Source: Plenodomus lindquistii (taxonomy: Eukaryota; Ascomycota; Dothideomycetes; Pleosporales; Leptosphaeriaceae). From it: DNA of 64,000 nt. The notes under the pieces are model-generated. The model was not told where the DNA came from and made no database searches. It was given only the letters and a program-made list of their open reading frames with translations. Below are positions 33,494 to 44,669 of the stretch, piece after piece. The stretch's first letter is position 1, and the number at the start of each line of letters is the position of its first letter. The position numbers and the translations under genes are program-made. Location of the stretch: the NCBI GenBank assembly GCA_025504975.1, contig JANUWI010000002.1, forward strand, positions 3,348,001-3,412,000. The letters run 5' to 3'.

Positions 33494-36112
33494 TACCCAG
33501 AAACACACGAAGTATTTACCCCAATCTTGATACGGATTAAGCATCTGGCTGTCCCCTGAGCAGCCCACAATGAACCTTGTTCTCCAGATATGTCTTATTT
33601 TTTGAGATCGGCCAGAAATAAAATGCCATTTGTTGGTGAGTCGAATTTGAGGGCGGGCTGTTTAAAACGGACTACCTTGGCCACTCGCTAGAGTATTCCA
33701 TACCTCTCATAGGAACACTATGAAGTCGTTATATCAGGGTTCTTTCCCCAAGCAGCTCGCAAGGTCAACTGAAACCAGGAAGCCCGCCGGAAACTCCGAA
33801 TTCACTACTAGCTATTAATTTATTGGGCATAGATATACAGACTGCATCGCTTATCCGCTTCAAAGTCCTTGTCTACATGCGCTCCTCTATTTCAAGCCAC
33901 ATACCCGGGACATCCGTTCATGATACGGTCTGCTATCCGCCATCAGATCGTGCCATCTTTCGGTGAACGGGTGACTTCCCGTGGCATGACGCGGACTGGA
34001 CTCAGGAACGGCGATGACATCTAGAACGGCGGACCGGGTCGGTATATGAAGACTTCACACGACCAAGGTGGTGTCGAAGACGACACATGGTCTCTGGAGC
34101 TCCGTGGCTGATTAGCTGCAACAAAAGTCAGATGATGGAGAAGTTCGTCAGCACTAGTGCTCCGAGGAGGGTTTTGTCACATTTGTTGTGACGATTGTTG
34201 CATGGCTTTGTGGCGACCGGTCAAGCTTATACCACATTCTTCACCGGAGTCTTGCCGTGTTTGGTATCATGAGCTTCCAACATATGTTGAGCTAAAGATA
34301 TTCGAGGCAGAATCACTGGACAGAATGATTCCCACAGGCCTGGAATCAATTGCATGAATCCTCTTTCACCTGCATACGCACAGCGGAGCCTCCACACTTA
34401 GCCATATCGTGGCACGGCCCGGCCCCGGTCACTACTCTTAGCCAGTTCTCTCTCTACGGGAACCCTACTTGAACTACATCTGTGCCACATCCGTAAGCGA
34501 ACTAAGTCATTGAGCGGCATGTTGCAATCTTAGTTTTCACGTGAATCGAGTGGAGGTTTCTGGCTGATGGAGGTTCGTCTTGATTGGACGACAAGACGGC
34601 GAACACACGCCTTGGCCCTGAAACTATACTCAACGGTGGGGGCGCATGTGGCTTCTCAGTCTATGAACCACGTCCCTGTCCTTTTGCCGTTGTGTTGGGG
34701 GCGACAGTGGGGCAGGTAAGCATGATCAAGCAATCCTTCCCAACATGATGTCTAAGGTGCAGTCAAACTCGATACAGTAAAGTTTCTTCCAAGGCGTTAA
34801 ATTCTGGGCTGTAACCGGTGGAATAGCTATGCGAGGTAGGCTATCAAATATCAGGATCAGGTGGATGACTCATGTTCAAAATGCTTTCGTATGGTTGTTC
34901 GCAGCCCCAGAAGTGCCTGAGCCATACCTGCATTGGATTTCGAACGGCAAACTGGGAATTCGATACGCATACTATAAAAGACCATGTCATTACTACCCAA
35001 TAGGCTGCCACTGGGTCCTGGGTTGAAGTGCAGATGATCTACGACGTACACGGGACGCATCACGAGGTCTAGGCTTACACGTCGTGCGTTACGAGGCACA
35101 CAGCGTTCCTGCGTGCGGAGTTGCATGGATGCTGTGACTCAGTTGAGTCTGTAGGAGCGATCTGCTGACGTTGGATGGTCACAGCCGACAAGACGGTTTT
35201 GACGTTCCTGAGCATGGAACCCCCACCAGTGTTGCCACCAACGACAGCTTAGCCAATTGGCATGTTGTAGCCTTGTGTTGTGTGTAGTTCGGAAGGCGTC
35301 GGTGTACGTATATTATCCTGGCTATGAACAAACTGTGCCACACGCTCGCATGTCAGGAACCACCTGCAGGTTCTGACAAGCGCCGTGGCGCAGAGGCAGA
35401 TACATGGGTGCTAGACTTGACGACTGATGGTGTGGGTCTGGCTTGCAACATGATCGGCGACCCAGTGGTCGATCTGGAATTGAACGACGATGCCATGGAT
35501 TTTCTATGCGGTTGTAGTAGGTATGTGGAGCGCATTCCAATATTTCGGGCTATCCATCAGAACGACGTGGTTCTGGCGAATAGCAACTGTTCAGAAGCCT
35601 CCGCGGCATTGCCATCTGTCCTTCAGGGCATCGGTACGGACAACGGCGCAAGAAAATGGCCATCTTGCTAGGGGCCGCCTGCCCGTTTCAATTCTATCGG
35701 GATCAGCCCGTAGACCCGCGTGCAATTGATATCTGTTAGCCTGGTAGTTGCGCCTCTCGTATTCAGGAGCAGCCTTTGATGGGGAGCACAGTGAACACGA
35801 GTAAGATACGTCACAATAGTCTACACACATCACTAGCGTCATTAGCCAATACTATTGCAGCTATCCGGACATGTGATCTAAAGGCCATTACCATCGACCG
35901 GAATGAGCAGAGGCCAGTGGGAGAAGGTATGAACAAGGCAAGGTGGCGAAGTGACTCTAACAGATGCTGTAGAAGCTAACCATGGCAATGACTCGAACAG
36001 GCAAGCAGATTGATGTTTATGTCTGGCGACATGCGACTTGGTCCAACACTCGATTAAATGCTGAATAGATATTGTACATTATCCATAGGCGAATAAGAAC
36101 TTTGAAGAGTTG
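33494..36112. other. Gene-poor 2.6-kb region
   Basis: The longest stretch without a gene I can support. Open frames are short (up to about 115 codons, e.g. 35324-35671) and show no domain or plausible splice partners. I see no tandem array, long terminal repeats or strong AT bias. It may be a degraded accessory region or hold non-coding transcripts. Confidence 0.4.
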
Positions 36113-37262
36113 TCAATACATGTGCTCTGAATTGAAACGTTGAGGTCCTACTCCCGGATAAAGATCGAGAATTTGAGATAGCTCCTCTGCATAGCTGTCT
36201 GCCCAATGTGACCCGCAATGTAGACTACTCGCTGAGCCATCAAAGGACGGTACACCGGTCATCAAACCATGTATATCCATGCAAGCAGCTGTAACATTTG
36301 TTCCCCGCCTCCCATTCGTGATCGAGTCGGCAACACTGTACTCATTCAGTGAGTGATAGCAGTCGTACTTCAAACTCTGGAACGCGGGTTCGGTCGTGGT
36401 GGATGATCCGTACGGGATGGGAATATGAGACCAGTCAGGTGGCCTAGAAGATATGGTTTGGTTGCAATGAGCTCCGTGCCACAACTTGAGAGGTGTAGAT
36501 GTGGGTGTCCCTGTATCTTGCATATCCCAAGAGGGAGAGAATTGCTCCTCGGGCCATTGGTTCCACAGCGTAGATCCATATATGCTGCTTCCCAGAACAT
36601 ATGGCTGATAATGATCATTACTCCATCCAGATGTTGTTGTAGCGAACTTTCCTAGTGATGTGTAGCCATTCAGGCTTGTTCTCGACTCTGGATACGTGGG
36701 AGTGCCGACAGGGCTGCCCGGATACGTATAACAGTCCTCATGGGTCGAGGCCGAGTATGCTTGAAGAGAGGCAACAGTGGGGACTTCAAGATGACTGGCT
36801 GCTTCCTGATACTGCAACATGGAGGCTTGTTGGTCCGCGTTTGATGCTGGCGACATCCCGAGAGGAGGAGCGTCTGAGGATGATGGCATCCAAATCGTTG
36901 TGTCTCGGCTCGAAGGTACCGGGGCAGCGTTCGAACGTAAACGCTTTGCCAACGCGTATCTGTGGTCTGATGTGCGTCGGGTTGATCTTGGATCACATTT
37001 GATACCCTTGACAATGCATCGGGAACATGCTGGTACCTATAAGATAGGCATTAAGTTTAGGCACGGGATCATGTGCATGATGTTGACCTACCGCTTTATC
37101 GCACTTTGTTTTTGCCCTTGCGCAGGTTACACATGCAATAGCTCTTCTTGAGGCGGTCCTCGCATACGGATTTGAACGCTGTCCGTCCTTCGACGACTTA
37201 GACTGGGGTTCCTGGGCTGCAGATGTAAGCGCAACCTCGAGGGTCTCTAGATGATGCATCAT
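36113..37262 (-). CDS. Zn2Cys6 binuclear cluster transcription factor (short)
   Basis: Nuclear DNA-binding regulator of unknown targets. Exons 37092-37262 and 36113-37036 are joined in phase over a 55-bp intron (GTAGGT...TTATAG) that falls inside the zinc cluster, giving 364 aa. The six Cys have exact family spacing: CVTC, six residues, C, six residues, C, SRC, six residues, C (residues about 44-71), with basic RRA before and a basic linker (PRSTRRTSDHRYALAKRLR) after. The rest is Ser/Tyr/Pro-rich and lacks the usual fungal-specific middle homology region; 364 aa is short for the family, like pathway-specific regulators of secondary metabolism. No biosynthetic genes flank it within the window. 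Confidence 0.85.
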
Positions 37263-38596
37263 GGGAGGTAGAAAGTTTTGACGATGTTGGGCTAAAGAGA
37301 TTCAATCAAGAGTCCCAACAGGGGTGATGCGTACAAGTTCCGAAGACTGTGGAATGCCGTGCTAGTGGTATAGCTCTCGGGATGTATGTATGATATATCT
37401 GTTCTCAGCAGACGTCTACTAGGTCCCGCTCATGACTGCTGACTGCCCTTACTGAATTCTCCTGTAAACATAGAGTGTTAGCCATTCAGCCAATGATCGT
37501 GAGGTTCTAGCAATAAACCTTTCTGAGTTCGGATGTCCACAGTGAACCGATTTTCCACTAGCGTCGAAGAGGCGTCGTTGACTCCAAAGGACGGGATGCC
37601 GGGGCCGATTATCCAGGTGAACAGTTGGTGGTATGTCCTTCGCCTGGTAGGGATCTGCTACTATTGAGGACTGAGTCGCAAAAGCAAGCATGGAGTACGC
37701 AATCCTGGCAGGCCACTGACGAGCTGGGCAAGCCATTTGCTGACAAGCTGGCGTATAGCTGGAATCTGGAATCTGTCCTGTTCAAGTCCGTAGTTGATGT
37801 GCACCATATTTAGGTCTTACATCCTGATTGCCGATGCATGAACTGAAAGCTTGGAAACGGTCATCGAGTAGAGGTTACTTGGACTACTACACCAATGACA
37901 AAGTTCCAGCGGATACATAAAACACGTCGTATATCAGATGCTGGTACGCTCTGTCGTATTTCTTACGGTCCAATTCATCAATGAACAAGTATGTGTCATA
38001 CGCGTATGCTGATAGCCGATCATGATATACGCAATACTCTTTCGTGCAAGGGTAGCGCTTGCATAGTTACTGTAAGCAAAGACAGCGACTAGTTGTCAGA
38101 GTGTTTGGGATTATCATTGTAGAGGGTGTGGACCGATGCTATGGTGGCGTATTGGTGTGCTTAGAGAAGATACTTTCCGCGGGACGGCTCGTGAGCAAGC
38201 CACGCTGCCTCAATTGATCGAAGCAGTTCAACGGAGGAAGGTGACAATGGCGGGTTCCGGGGCAGTATTATCTAGCGATCAAGCGAAGGCTGTGCTTGTT
38301 TCAATATGCTGTCTGGTCGAGTTGCTTTGTTGCTTTCGATGTGGGAATGAAATGGGATCGTAACGATGAAGTCGCAGATGTTGCAGGCTGAGTGATGTAC
38401 CGGTACGAGGGACGCGGTGGTGGCGGGCTAACTTGCACGCGACCTAGAATCCTAGCGCGTTTCGAGACGTCGACGGCTGCTGCATCACGCTTTCCATTAC
38501 GAACCTCGTGTAAGTGAGGACTGTCACCCACATCAGTTTCCTTATCAGACTTGCCCCCGGCACTCTACCTACTGTGTACCAACGCCTCTTGGGAGT
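37263..38596. other. Intergenic, 1.3 kb
   Basis: Between the divergent zinc-cluster gene and THI80. Short frames only, no recognisable exon or repeat. Confidence 0.45.
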
Positions 38597-39445
38597 ATGT
38601 CTATTTCGGCGACTGGGGTTTTCGAGCCAGCGAAATTCTTTACGAAAAGCACACTAACGGAGTCGACACCACCATGTCTCTTGATCCTCAATCAGCCCAT
38701 CGCACACTTTGACATATTTTCTCGTCTATGGAAGCACTCGAGTTTTCGTGTATGTGCAGATGGCGGCGCGAACCGGCTACACGATATGTTTGAAGGAAAC
38801 CTCCAGGCACTAAGAGGGCAATATGTGAGATTCGGAGCATCAATTGGGACGACAGACCATGCTAACATGTCACAGCTGCCCGATCTTATACATGGTGATC
38901 TAGACTCGTTGCGTGGCGAAGTACGCGATTTTTATGTGTCGCACAATGTCAACGTATCACAAGATCCCGACCAGTATAGCACAGACTTTGGCAAGACCAT
39001 GTTCAAGATCTCGTCGGAGGTACCATCTACTTCGATACGGGATGTCATAGTGCTGGGCACGCTTGGTGGACGAGTGGATCAAGGACTCGGCCTACTACAT
39101 GAGATGATACGAGAAGAAACGAAGTATCCGCAATTGCGACTCTGGTTGTTCTCCGAGTGCAGCGTGTCCTTCATCTTGAGGAGCCAACGGAACGTCATCA
39201 GCGGCCTGCAGTCGAGCCACTTGTTCACGGAAAATGTTGGAATTGTGCCATTTTATGGACCTGCGAAAATCACCACGGCGGGATTGGAGTGGGACGTTAC
39301 GGACTGGGATACGCGTATCGGCGGGCAGGTCAGTACGAGTAATCATGTAAAAGCAGACACGGTGCAGGTCGATACAGATGGGCCTGTATTATTCACCATA
39401 GAAAGGGCCGCCTTGAGTGAGGGAAACGGGCGATCAGACAATTGA
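38597..39445 (+). CDS. THI80: Thiamine pyrophosphokinase
   Basis: Converts thiamine and ATP to thiamine pyrophosphate and AMP. Family motifs: CLLILNQPI, VCADGGANRLHDMF, LPDLIHGDLDSLR, QDPDQYSTDFGK and VLGTLGGRVDQGLGLLHEM; the C-terminal beta domain contains FTENVGIVPFYGPAKITTAGLEWDV, read in part. A 51-bp intron at 38825-38875 (GTGAGA donor, GCTAAC branch, CACAG acceptor) has no stop and keeps frame, so retention would insert 17 residues right before the catalytic LPDLIHGDLDS. Removing it gives 265 aa and the normal QY-LPD junction. Start at 38597 is the first ATG of the frame. Confidence 0.93.
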   Translation: MSISATGVFEPAKFFTKSTLTESTPPCLLILNQPIAHFDIFSRLWKHSSFRVCADGGANRLHDMFEGNLQALRGQYVRFGASIGTTDHANMSQLPDLIHGDLDSLRGEVRDFYVSHNVNVSQDPDQYSTDFGKTMFKISSEVPSTSIRDVIVLGTLGGRVDQGLGLLHEMIREETKYPQLRLWLFSECSVSFILRSQRNVISGLQSSHLFTENVGIVPFYGPAKITTAGLEWDVTDWDTRIGGQVSTSNHVKADTVQVDTDGPVLFTIERAALSEGNGRSDN

Positions 39446-39677
39446 AGAAGGCGTTGATGGTCTCGGCCAAGACGATTGATGCCAAAGACAGCTCGTGAAT
39501 CGCATCTCAAGGTTGGACGCGACAACGGTCCGATAGTCGAGAGCGACGGCAGTGTCTTATCTGGGTGACAGATGGATTGCACAAGCGTCGGGTGGATAAC
39601 AAGGTTGTGCCGAAATTAGCATTGGATTGGGTCCCGCGCGTTGAGAGAAGCTAAGCTGATGTAGTACATACTCTAGT

Positions 39678-39697
39678 AGAGAGAGAGAGAGAGAGAG
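39678..39697. repeat. (AG)10 microsatellite
   Basis: Twenty bases of perfect AG dinucleotide downstream of THI80. Confidence 0.9.
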
Positions 39698-40345
39698 TCT
39701 GTGCGTTGGAACGGTTGGAAGCGAGGCGGAGGGGAGGCACGAAGTACATGGGTGAATGGCGCCTTCCACATCGTCTACGGTCTATCTATTGGAACAAGTG
39801 AAGACAAGACACGTGCGTTACAGACTGCAGTGTAGAGTAGAGTCATAGTACTCTATTTACGAGGTCAAGATTGCATCAATCCCCTGCAGCGGCACCGGCG
39901 CCGGGACAGCTGTAGTGCAGAGGCGTCGGGAAGCGATATTGCCTATGCCCAAGGCGGTAGTCGTTGAAGCGGATTCAAGAGACGGGGCCTGCCATTGGTG
40001 GGGGTTCACCACGAGCGTCGGTATGCTGGTCTTGTCTTGTCTTGCCATCTTGCCATGTTTGGCTCCCACCAGTCCTGTCACGCTGTCGCTGTCACCCAAC
40101 AAAAACCACCTCGCCCCGACCGTTGCTGCCCGCTGTTCAATGTTGGCTCTTCTGGAGCCCTTGCACTCGCTCAATTGACTTGCACTCGCTCAATTCAATT
40201 GACGAGGCAAAAGACACGACCCAAGCAAGACACGCTAGCCACCGCCGCGCCGACCCATTTCTCTCGGGCTCTTAGCATGTCATAAGCTGCTTTCGGTCCA
40301 TTTCGCCCTCGAGTACGTCGCTGCCTCGTTGCAAGACGCTCGACA

Positions 40346-40346
<1 letters not shown>

Positions 40347-40376
<30 letters not shown>
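40347..40376. repeat. (CTG)10 trinucleotide repeat in KRE6-like leader
   Basis: Ten perfect CTG units about 75-105 bp upstream of the start codon. It is in an open frame with the downstream gene (as GCT, Ala), but no ATG precedes it, so it is more likely 5' UTR. Confidence 0.9.
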
Positions 40377-40377
<1 letters not shown>

Positions 40378-40450
40378 ACCTGCACGCTCGCCTCGGACAA
40401 TTTGTGGGGGAACGGCTAAGCGCAGCAACTGGACCACGCAAGTGGACACC

Positions 40451-42820
40451 ATGGGCCCACCACTACACTCAGCGTCGCCACCGTCGCCGACATGCTCATC
40501 ACCATCATCACCACCCCCACCACCACCACCACCATCGCCACCGCTGCTGCCGCCGCCACAAACAGCCGCGTCGTACCCGCCAACAACACGCTCCGGCAAA
40601 CATGCGGCTGCCGGTGTCGAGCAATTCGCCAGGTCTGCGTCTAGTCTGATTGCGCAAAAGGAAGCGACGGCCCTGCGTGCAGCTGGAGGACTACGCGGAG
40701 CCGATGACGCGGGCGAGGCTGCACCTGCACCAGCACAGGTTGCAGCGCATGGCCATCACACGCGCGACTCTGGCGACAGTCAGAGCTCGGCCTCGGAACT
40801 CGACTTCGGCTTTGGCGTCCCTGCAACCTCGCCCTACCAGTCGTCGCCCTTCTCCCCGCCCGTATCCTCGCCCCTCAATCCCACGCCCTCTGCATCGACC
40901 CATGGCGCAGCGACACGGCCTGCCCTCCGGCCCTTGTTGCGCCAACCACAGCACAGGAGCACGCCAGATCTGCCGGGACGCTCTCTGCGCTCGACCGACA
41001 GCGTCCTGACCCTGCAAGACCTGGGCACCGACTACACGCGCTACTTCAATCCCTTTGCCGACCACAACACCAGGAACTCGAGTGCACGCAGCTCCATCTC
41101 TGAAAAACGCTCTTTCAGCAGCCTCCCTCTGCCGGCAGGTGCCACGACCCCACTCGGCGCGAGAACGCCTGCGAACCCCTTCCTCACGCCCAACACGTCT
41201 ACCACAAAGGTCAACACCCTGTACGATTCCGAAAAGAACCTCTCCTTTGTCGATGACCGTCTGAATGCTCCGTATGAGACCAAGGGCATGGCTGCATGGC
41301 CACTGATTGGTGATGCGGCCGAGGACGATGACGAGATGCACATGCCACGCGACGACGATGATATCCGCTACAAACCCAAGATGAGTGATCACTTTACAAA
41401 AGATAGTATCATTTCAACCATAGGTCTCGCCGTCATGGTCATTGGCCTGCTCTTCATCTTCATTGCGCTCCCCATCCTGTCCGCCGTAGGCATCATCGAC
41501 TACAACTCATCCTTTGGTGTGCCGCTGAGCTCGCTACCACAACCCTACAAGCCTGAAGAATGGGCAATCGTCAACAACAGACAATATCCAGATCTGGTCA
41601 ACATGCGACATGGACTCATCGACCCCGACACTCCAGACAAGTTCAAGAAGAAAAAGGGCCAATTCGGCGACGACTATGTCTTGGTGTTCAGCGACGAGTT
41701 CAACGAGAACAACCGCACTTTCTACGAGGGCGATGATCCCTATTTCTTCGCCGGCGACTTCTGGTACGGCGCAACCAGGGACTTGGAATGGTACGACCCT
41801 GATGCTGTCACCACTTATGATGGCACACTGGAACTCAGGCTTGACAAGTTCAAGAATCACGGTGTCGAGTTCCGCTCTGGCATGCTCAATAGCTGGAATC
41901 AGCTTTGCTTCAAAGGCGGCATCTTCGAGGTATCAGTCTCGCTTCCAGGTCCAGGCGGTGTTCCGGGGCTCTGGCCGGGTGCATGGACTATGGGAAACCT
42001 AGGGCGACCGGGATATCTTAGTACAACAGAGGGATTATGGCCATACACTTATCAGGCTTGCGATGTTGGTATCACGCCTAATCAATCGAGCTCTGATGGT
42101 TTGTCCAACCTCCCAGGGCAGCGCTTGCCATCATGTACCTGCCCTGGCGAGGACCATCCGACTCCAGGGACGGGAAGAGGAGCGCCCGAGATTGACATCA
42201 TTGAAGTCGGGGCAACGTATCCTCCGCACAATATGCCAATTGCCACGCAAAGTTTCCAGGTAGCTCCATTTGATATCCACTGGTATCCCAACTACAATTT
42301 CACGGCGTTTCCAGACTACAGCATGAGCTGGTACAATGGTTATACGGGCGGTCCGTACCAGCAGGCCATATCCGCAACCACCAACTTGAACAAGAACTGG
42401 TTTGATGGCAAACAATACCAACGCTACTCGTTTGAGTATGTGCCCGGTGAGGGCAAAGACGCCTTCATTTCCTGGAAAGTAGGAGACGACACCATGTTCA
42501 TGATGGATGGCCGCGCGATCGGTCCCAATGGCAATGTTCAGACCCGCCAAGTCTCCGAAGAGCCAATGTCCATGGTTCTCAATCTCGGTATCAGTGAGTC
42601 TTGGACATGGATCGATTGGGAACACTTGATTTTCCCGGCTGTCATGCGCATTGATTATGTACGATTGTATCAGAAGGAGGGCGAGGAAATGGTTACTTGT
42701 GACCCTCCCGGCTTTGAGACGACCGAATACATCAGGAAGCATGAAAAAGCATACACGAATATGAATTTCACGGCAAGTCCCCTGCTACCCCTAACGCAAA
42801 CCGAAGTTGACAAGTTATAG
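40451..42820 (+). CDS. KRE6/SKN1-like beta-1,6-glucan assembly protein (GH16-like)
   Basis: Type II membrane protein of the secretory pathway needed for cell-wall beta-1,6-glucan. First ATG of the frame at 40451, no intron seen, 789 aa. A disordered cytosolic tail of about 315 residues opens with a Pro/Ser-rich stretch including eight consecutive Pro. One membrane span follows at about 319-343 (residues like IGLAVMVIGLLFIFIALPIL). The lumenal domain is GH16-like: SDEFNENNRTFYEGDDPYF, GLWPGAWTMGNLGRPGY, Cys-rich CTCPGEDHPTPG, the catalytic-type ExDxxE motif EIDIIEVGA near residue 580, and a conserved end with MRIDYVRLYQ and CDPPGFETTEYI. N-terminal start less sure than the rest. Confidence 0.92.
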   Translation: MGPPLHSASPPSPTCSSPSSPPPPPPPPSPPLLPPPQTAASYPPTTRSGKHAAAGVEQFARSASSLIAQKEATALRAAGGLRGADDAGEAAPAPAQVAAHGHHTRDSGDSQSSASELDFGFGVPATSPYQSSPFSPPVSSPLNPTPSASTHGAATRPALRPLLRQPQHRSTPDLPGRSLRSTDSVLTLQDLGTDYTRYFNPFADHNTRNSSARSSISEKRSFSSLPLPAGATTPLGARTPANPFLTPNTSTTKVNTLYDSEKNLSFVDDRLNAPYETKGMAAWPLIGDAAEDDDEMHMPRDDDDIRYKPKMSDHFTKDSIISTIGLAVMVIGLLFIFIALPILSAVGIIDYNSSFGVPLSSLPQPYKPEEWAIVNNRQYPDLVNMRHGLIDPDTPDKFKKKKGQFGDDYVLVFSDEFNENNRTFYEGDDPYFFAGDFWYGATRDLEWYDPDAVTTYDGTLELRLDKFKNHGVEFRSGMLNSWNQLCFKGGIFEVSVSLPGPGGVPGLWPGAWTMGNLGRPGYLSTTEGLWPYTYQACDVGITPNQSSSDGLSNLPGQRLPSCTCPGEDHPTPGTGRGAPEIDIIEVGATYPPHNMPIATQSFQVAPFDIHWYPNYNFTAFPDYSMSWYNGYTGGPYQQAISATTNLNKNWFDGKQYQRYSFEYVPGEGKDAFISWKVGDDTMFMMDGRAIGPNGNVQTRQVSEEPMSMVLNLGISESWTWIDWEHLIFPAVMRIDYVRLYQKEGEEMVTCDPPGFETTEYIRKHEKAYTNMNFTASPLLPLTQTEVDKL

Positions 42821-43280
42821 ACATGGGACGAGACTGGTTACAAATGGCCAAAACACAAGCTCAACAGTGATTGTTGAGCTAGCGCTACACCTGCGAAACG
42901 TCATGCCTCGTGTACGGATTCTCTCGTCTGTACATGCGTATATACCCTCTTACCTGTACACAAGTTTGCGTTTTACGAGCATCATGGCAAATTCCTTCTC
43001 ATGGCGTACACGATTCTGGTCAATCTTTGCAATGTGGATCCTTCACGGTGTGGGTCCTTCACGACTGGGTGTCTTTTCGCTCATGATTGACGGCGTTTGG
43101 GCGATCATCATGCACGCAAATATAGACATTGCCGGGCTCTCTCCATTACGCGGAGTCATCAATGCTGGAAGTCCATGGCTGCTGTCGTGCGAGCACCGTT
43201 TGCATAGGAATTAACGGACGTGAGCAGCGTACTCCCAGCATTACCTAATGTGTATTTAAGTGGTAGATCGATACTATCGC
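42821..43280. other. Convergent intergenic region
   Basis: 460 bp between facing stop codons. An open frame on the plus strand (to 43214) has no recognisable product and begins without an ATG. Confidence 0.45.
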
Positions 43281-44207
43281 CTAAACTATTGTGCTTTTTT
43301 GACTTTGTGTAGTGTTTTCGTGTTCCTTGATCCACTCGAGCATCTGCTTGAGCACTGCGGGACCTTCGAGGTCGTGGAGCAATTCGTGGCGGCCTTTTGA
43401 ATAAACACGGAGTGACTTGTCCACCGACACAATGTCCCGTACAAACTTTTCGCTTGCGGTGTGGTCACAGTAGGGGTCCTCGTTGCCATGCAGCACCATG
43501 GTGGGAACAGTCCAGCTCCGTAGACCCCGTCTAACTGTCTGCATGGTGTCTAATGCAGTCGCAGCGAGTAGGAAAGAGATGCCCTGCTTGTGAAAGCCAT
43601 CATCTGCCCAGTATTTCTCAATCTCCTCCGTAACTCTTGTCAATCCCTCTACTGGTACAGCCTTCCGCGGCACAGGAACCTTGGGCATGATATTCGCAAG
43701 TACGCCAACAAGCCACCGCGCCGGCCATGGAATTGCCTCAGGCAGTGCAGGCCCCGTCAAAATGATACCCTGCACATTCGATGCATCAGTCACCACACTC
43801 CCCGCCGTGATCAGGCCACCCAACGAATGTCCAAACAATATCACGGGTTTCCCCGACTCTTTCTTTTGCACCAAAACCCTCAGTTCAACATGGTCGCGTA
43901 CTGCACGGCCCAGGTGCACTACACCTCGCGTACCAGGTGACTTGCCATGACCCCAGAGGTCCAGAGCGTAGATGGCGTAGTTGGAGCGCAGAAAGTGAGA
44001 GATTATGTTGTGGTGGGACGTTAGATAACGGCTAGCGTATTCTGCGTAGCCGTGTTGGAGGATGACAACTAAATTGTGGGCGCCTTGGTCTGGGGAAGAG
44101 GATGCTGGGAGCCAAGTGTGTGCTATGGAACCGGAGGAGAGTGTGGTAAGAGTGTGAGTTGAACAGTCTGGCATTCTGGTGGTGGGGGACGACAAAGTTC
44201 GTTTCAT
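43281..44207 (-). CDS. Alpha/beta hydrolase, monoacylglycerol lipase-like (Hydrolase_4)
   Basis: Serine hydrolase probably cleaving monoacylglycerols or similar esters. Intronless, 308 aa, start MKRTLSSPTTRMP at 44207. Motifs in order: LVVILQHGYAEYASRY (oxyanion region HG), YALDLWGHGKSPGTRG, nucleophile elbow GHSLGG, TMVLHGNEDPYCD with the likely catalytic Asp, and GRHELLHD with the likely catalytic His. These match the lysophospholipase/monoglyceride lipase group (yeast Yju3). No signal peptide. Divergent from the MATE-like gene with 462 bp between starts. Confidence 0.88.
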   Translation of the reverse strand: MKRTLSSPTTRMPDCSTHTLTTLSSGSIAHTWLPASSSPDQGAHNLVVILQHGYAEYASRYLTSHHNIISHFLRSNYAIYALDLWGHGKSPGTRGVVHLGRAVRDHVELRVLVQKKESGKPVILFGHSLGGLITAGSVVTDASNVQGIILTGPALPEAIPWPARWLVGVLANIMPKVPVPRKAVPVEGLTRVTEEIEKYWADDGFHKQGISFLLAATALDTMQTVRRGLRSWTVPTMVLHGNEDPYCDHTASEKFVRDIVSVDKSLRVYSKGRHELLHDLEGPAVLKQMLEWIKEHENTTQSQKSTIV

Positions 44208-44669
44208 GTTCTGGATGGCATCTTGAAGTGAGGAAGTGTGGCTGAGTGTTGCTGCGTCTTTGCGCTTATTGGCTACTGCAAGTGCACGCGTTGGAATGTC
44301 ACTTTCTGATTGGCGAAGACAATGCAGGCTAGGTCTGACGAGATGCGGTATTCGTAATCTAACACATGGCCAAGTTAGCGTGGTCTAGAAACACTACTTG
44401 CGGCATCACTGCAATATCATAGACGCCGTACTACTCACATTTCGGGTTCTATGATATCTCAATCACAAATGTAGGCCGACCATCTCGCAGAACGTCCCTT
44501 GCTGCAGGTATCCTTCGCTAGGCGAAAGCCTATGCGTATCGCTTACAACTCAGGCGAATCACCTTCACCCACTCATGCATACCTGAATGCAGATTCGCTC
44601 AGCTTTAGCGATAAGAGCACGTGTTGATTGCATCTACCCCTCACACTTACCGAGTGTGCTTTACAAGCA
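44208..44669. other. Divergent promoter hydrolase/MATE-like
   Basis: 462 bp between divergent starts; no exon, repeat or RNA gene recognised. Confidence 0.5.

Larger units (their letters stand above)
39446..40450. other. Intergenic, KRE6-like promoter and leader
   Basis: 1.0 kb with two simple repeats (listed separately) and no recognisable gene. The frame of the next gene is open upstream to 40286, through the CTG tract, but without an ATG. Confidence 0.5.

Noticed and set aside
35324..35671. 115-codon plus-strand frame in the gene-poor region
   Set aside because: Has an ATG but no domain, splice partner or composition typical of the neighbouring genes.
42807..43214. Plus-strand frame after the KRE6-like gene
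   Set aside because: Starts on a non-ATG codon overlapping the previous stop region and shows no recognisable product.
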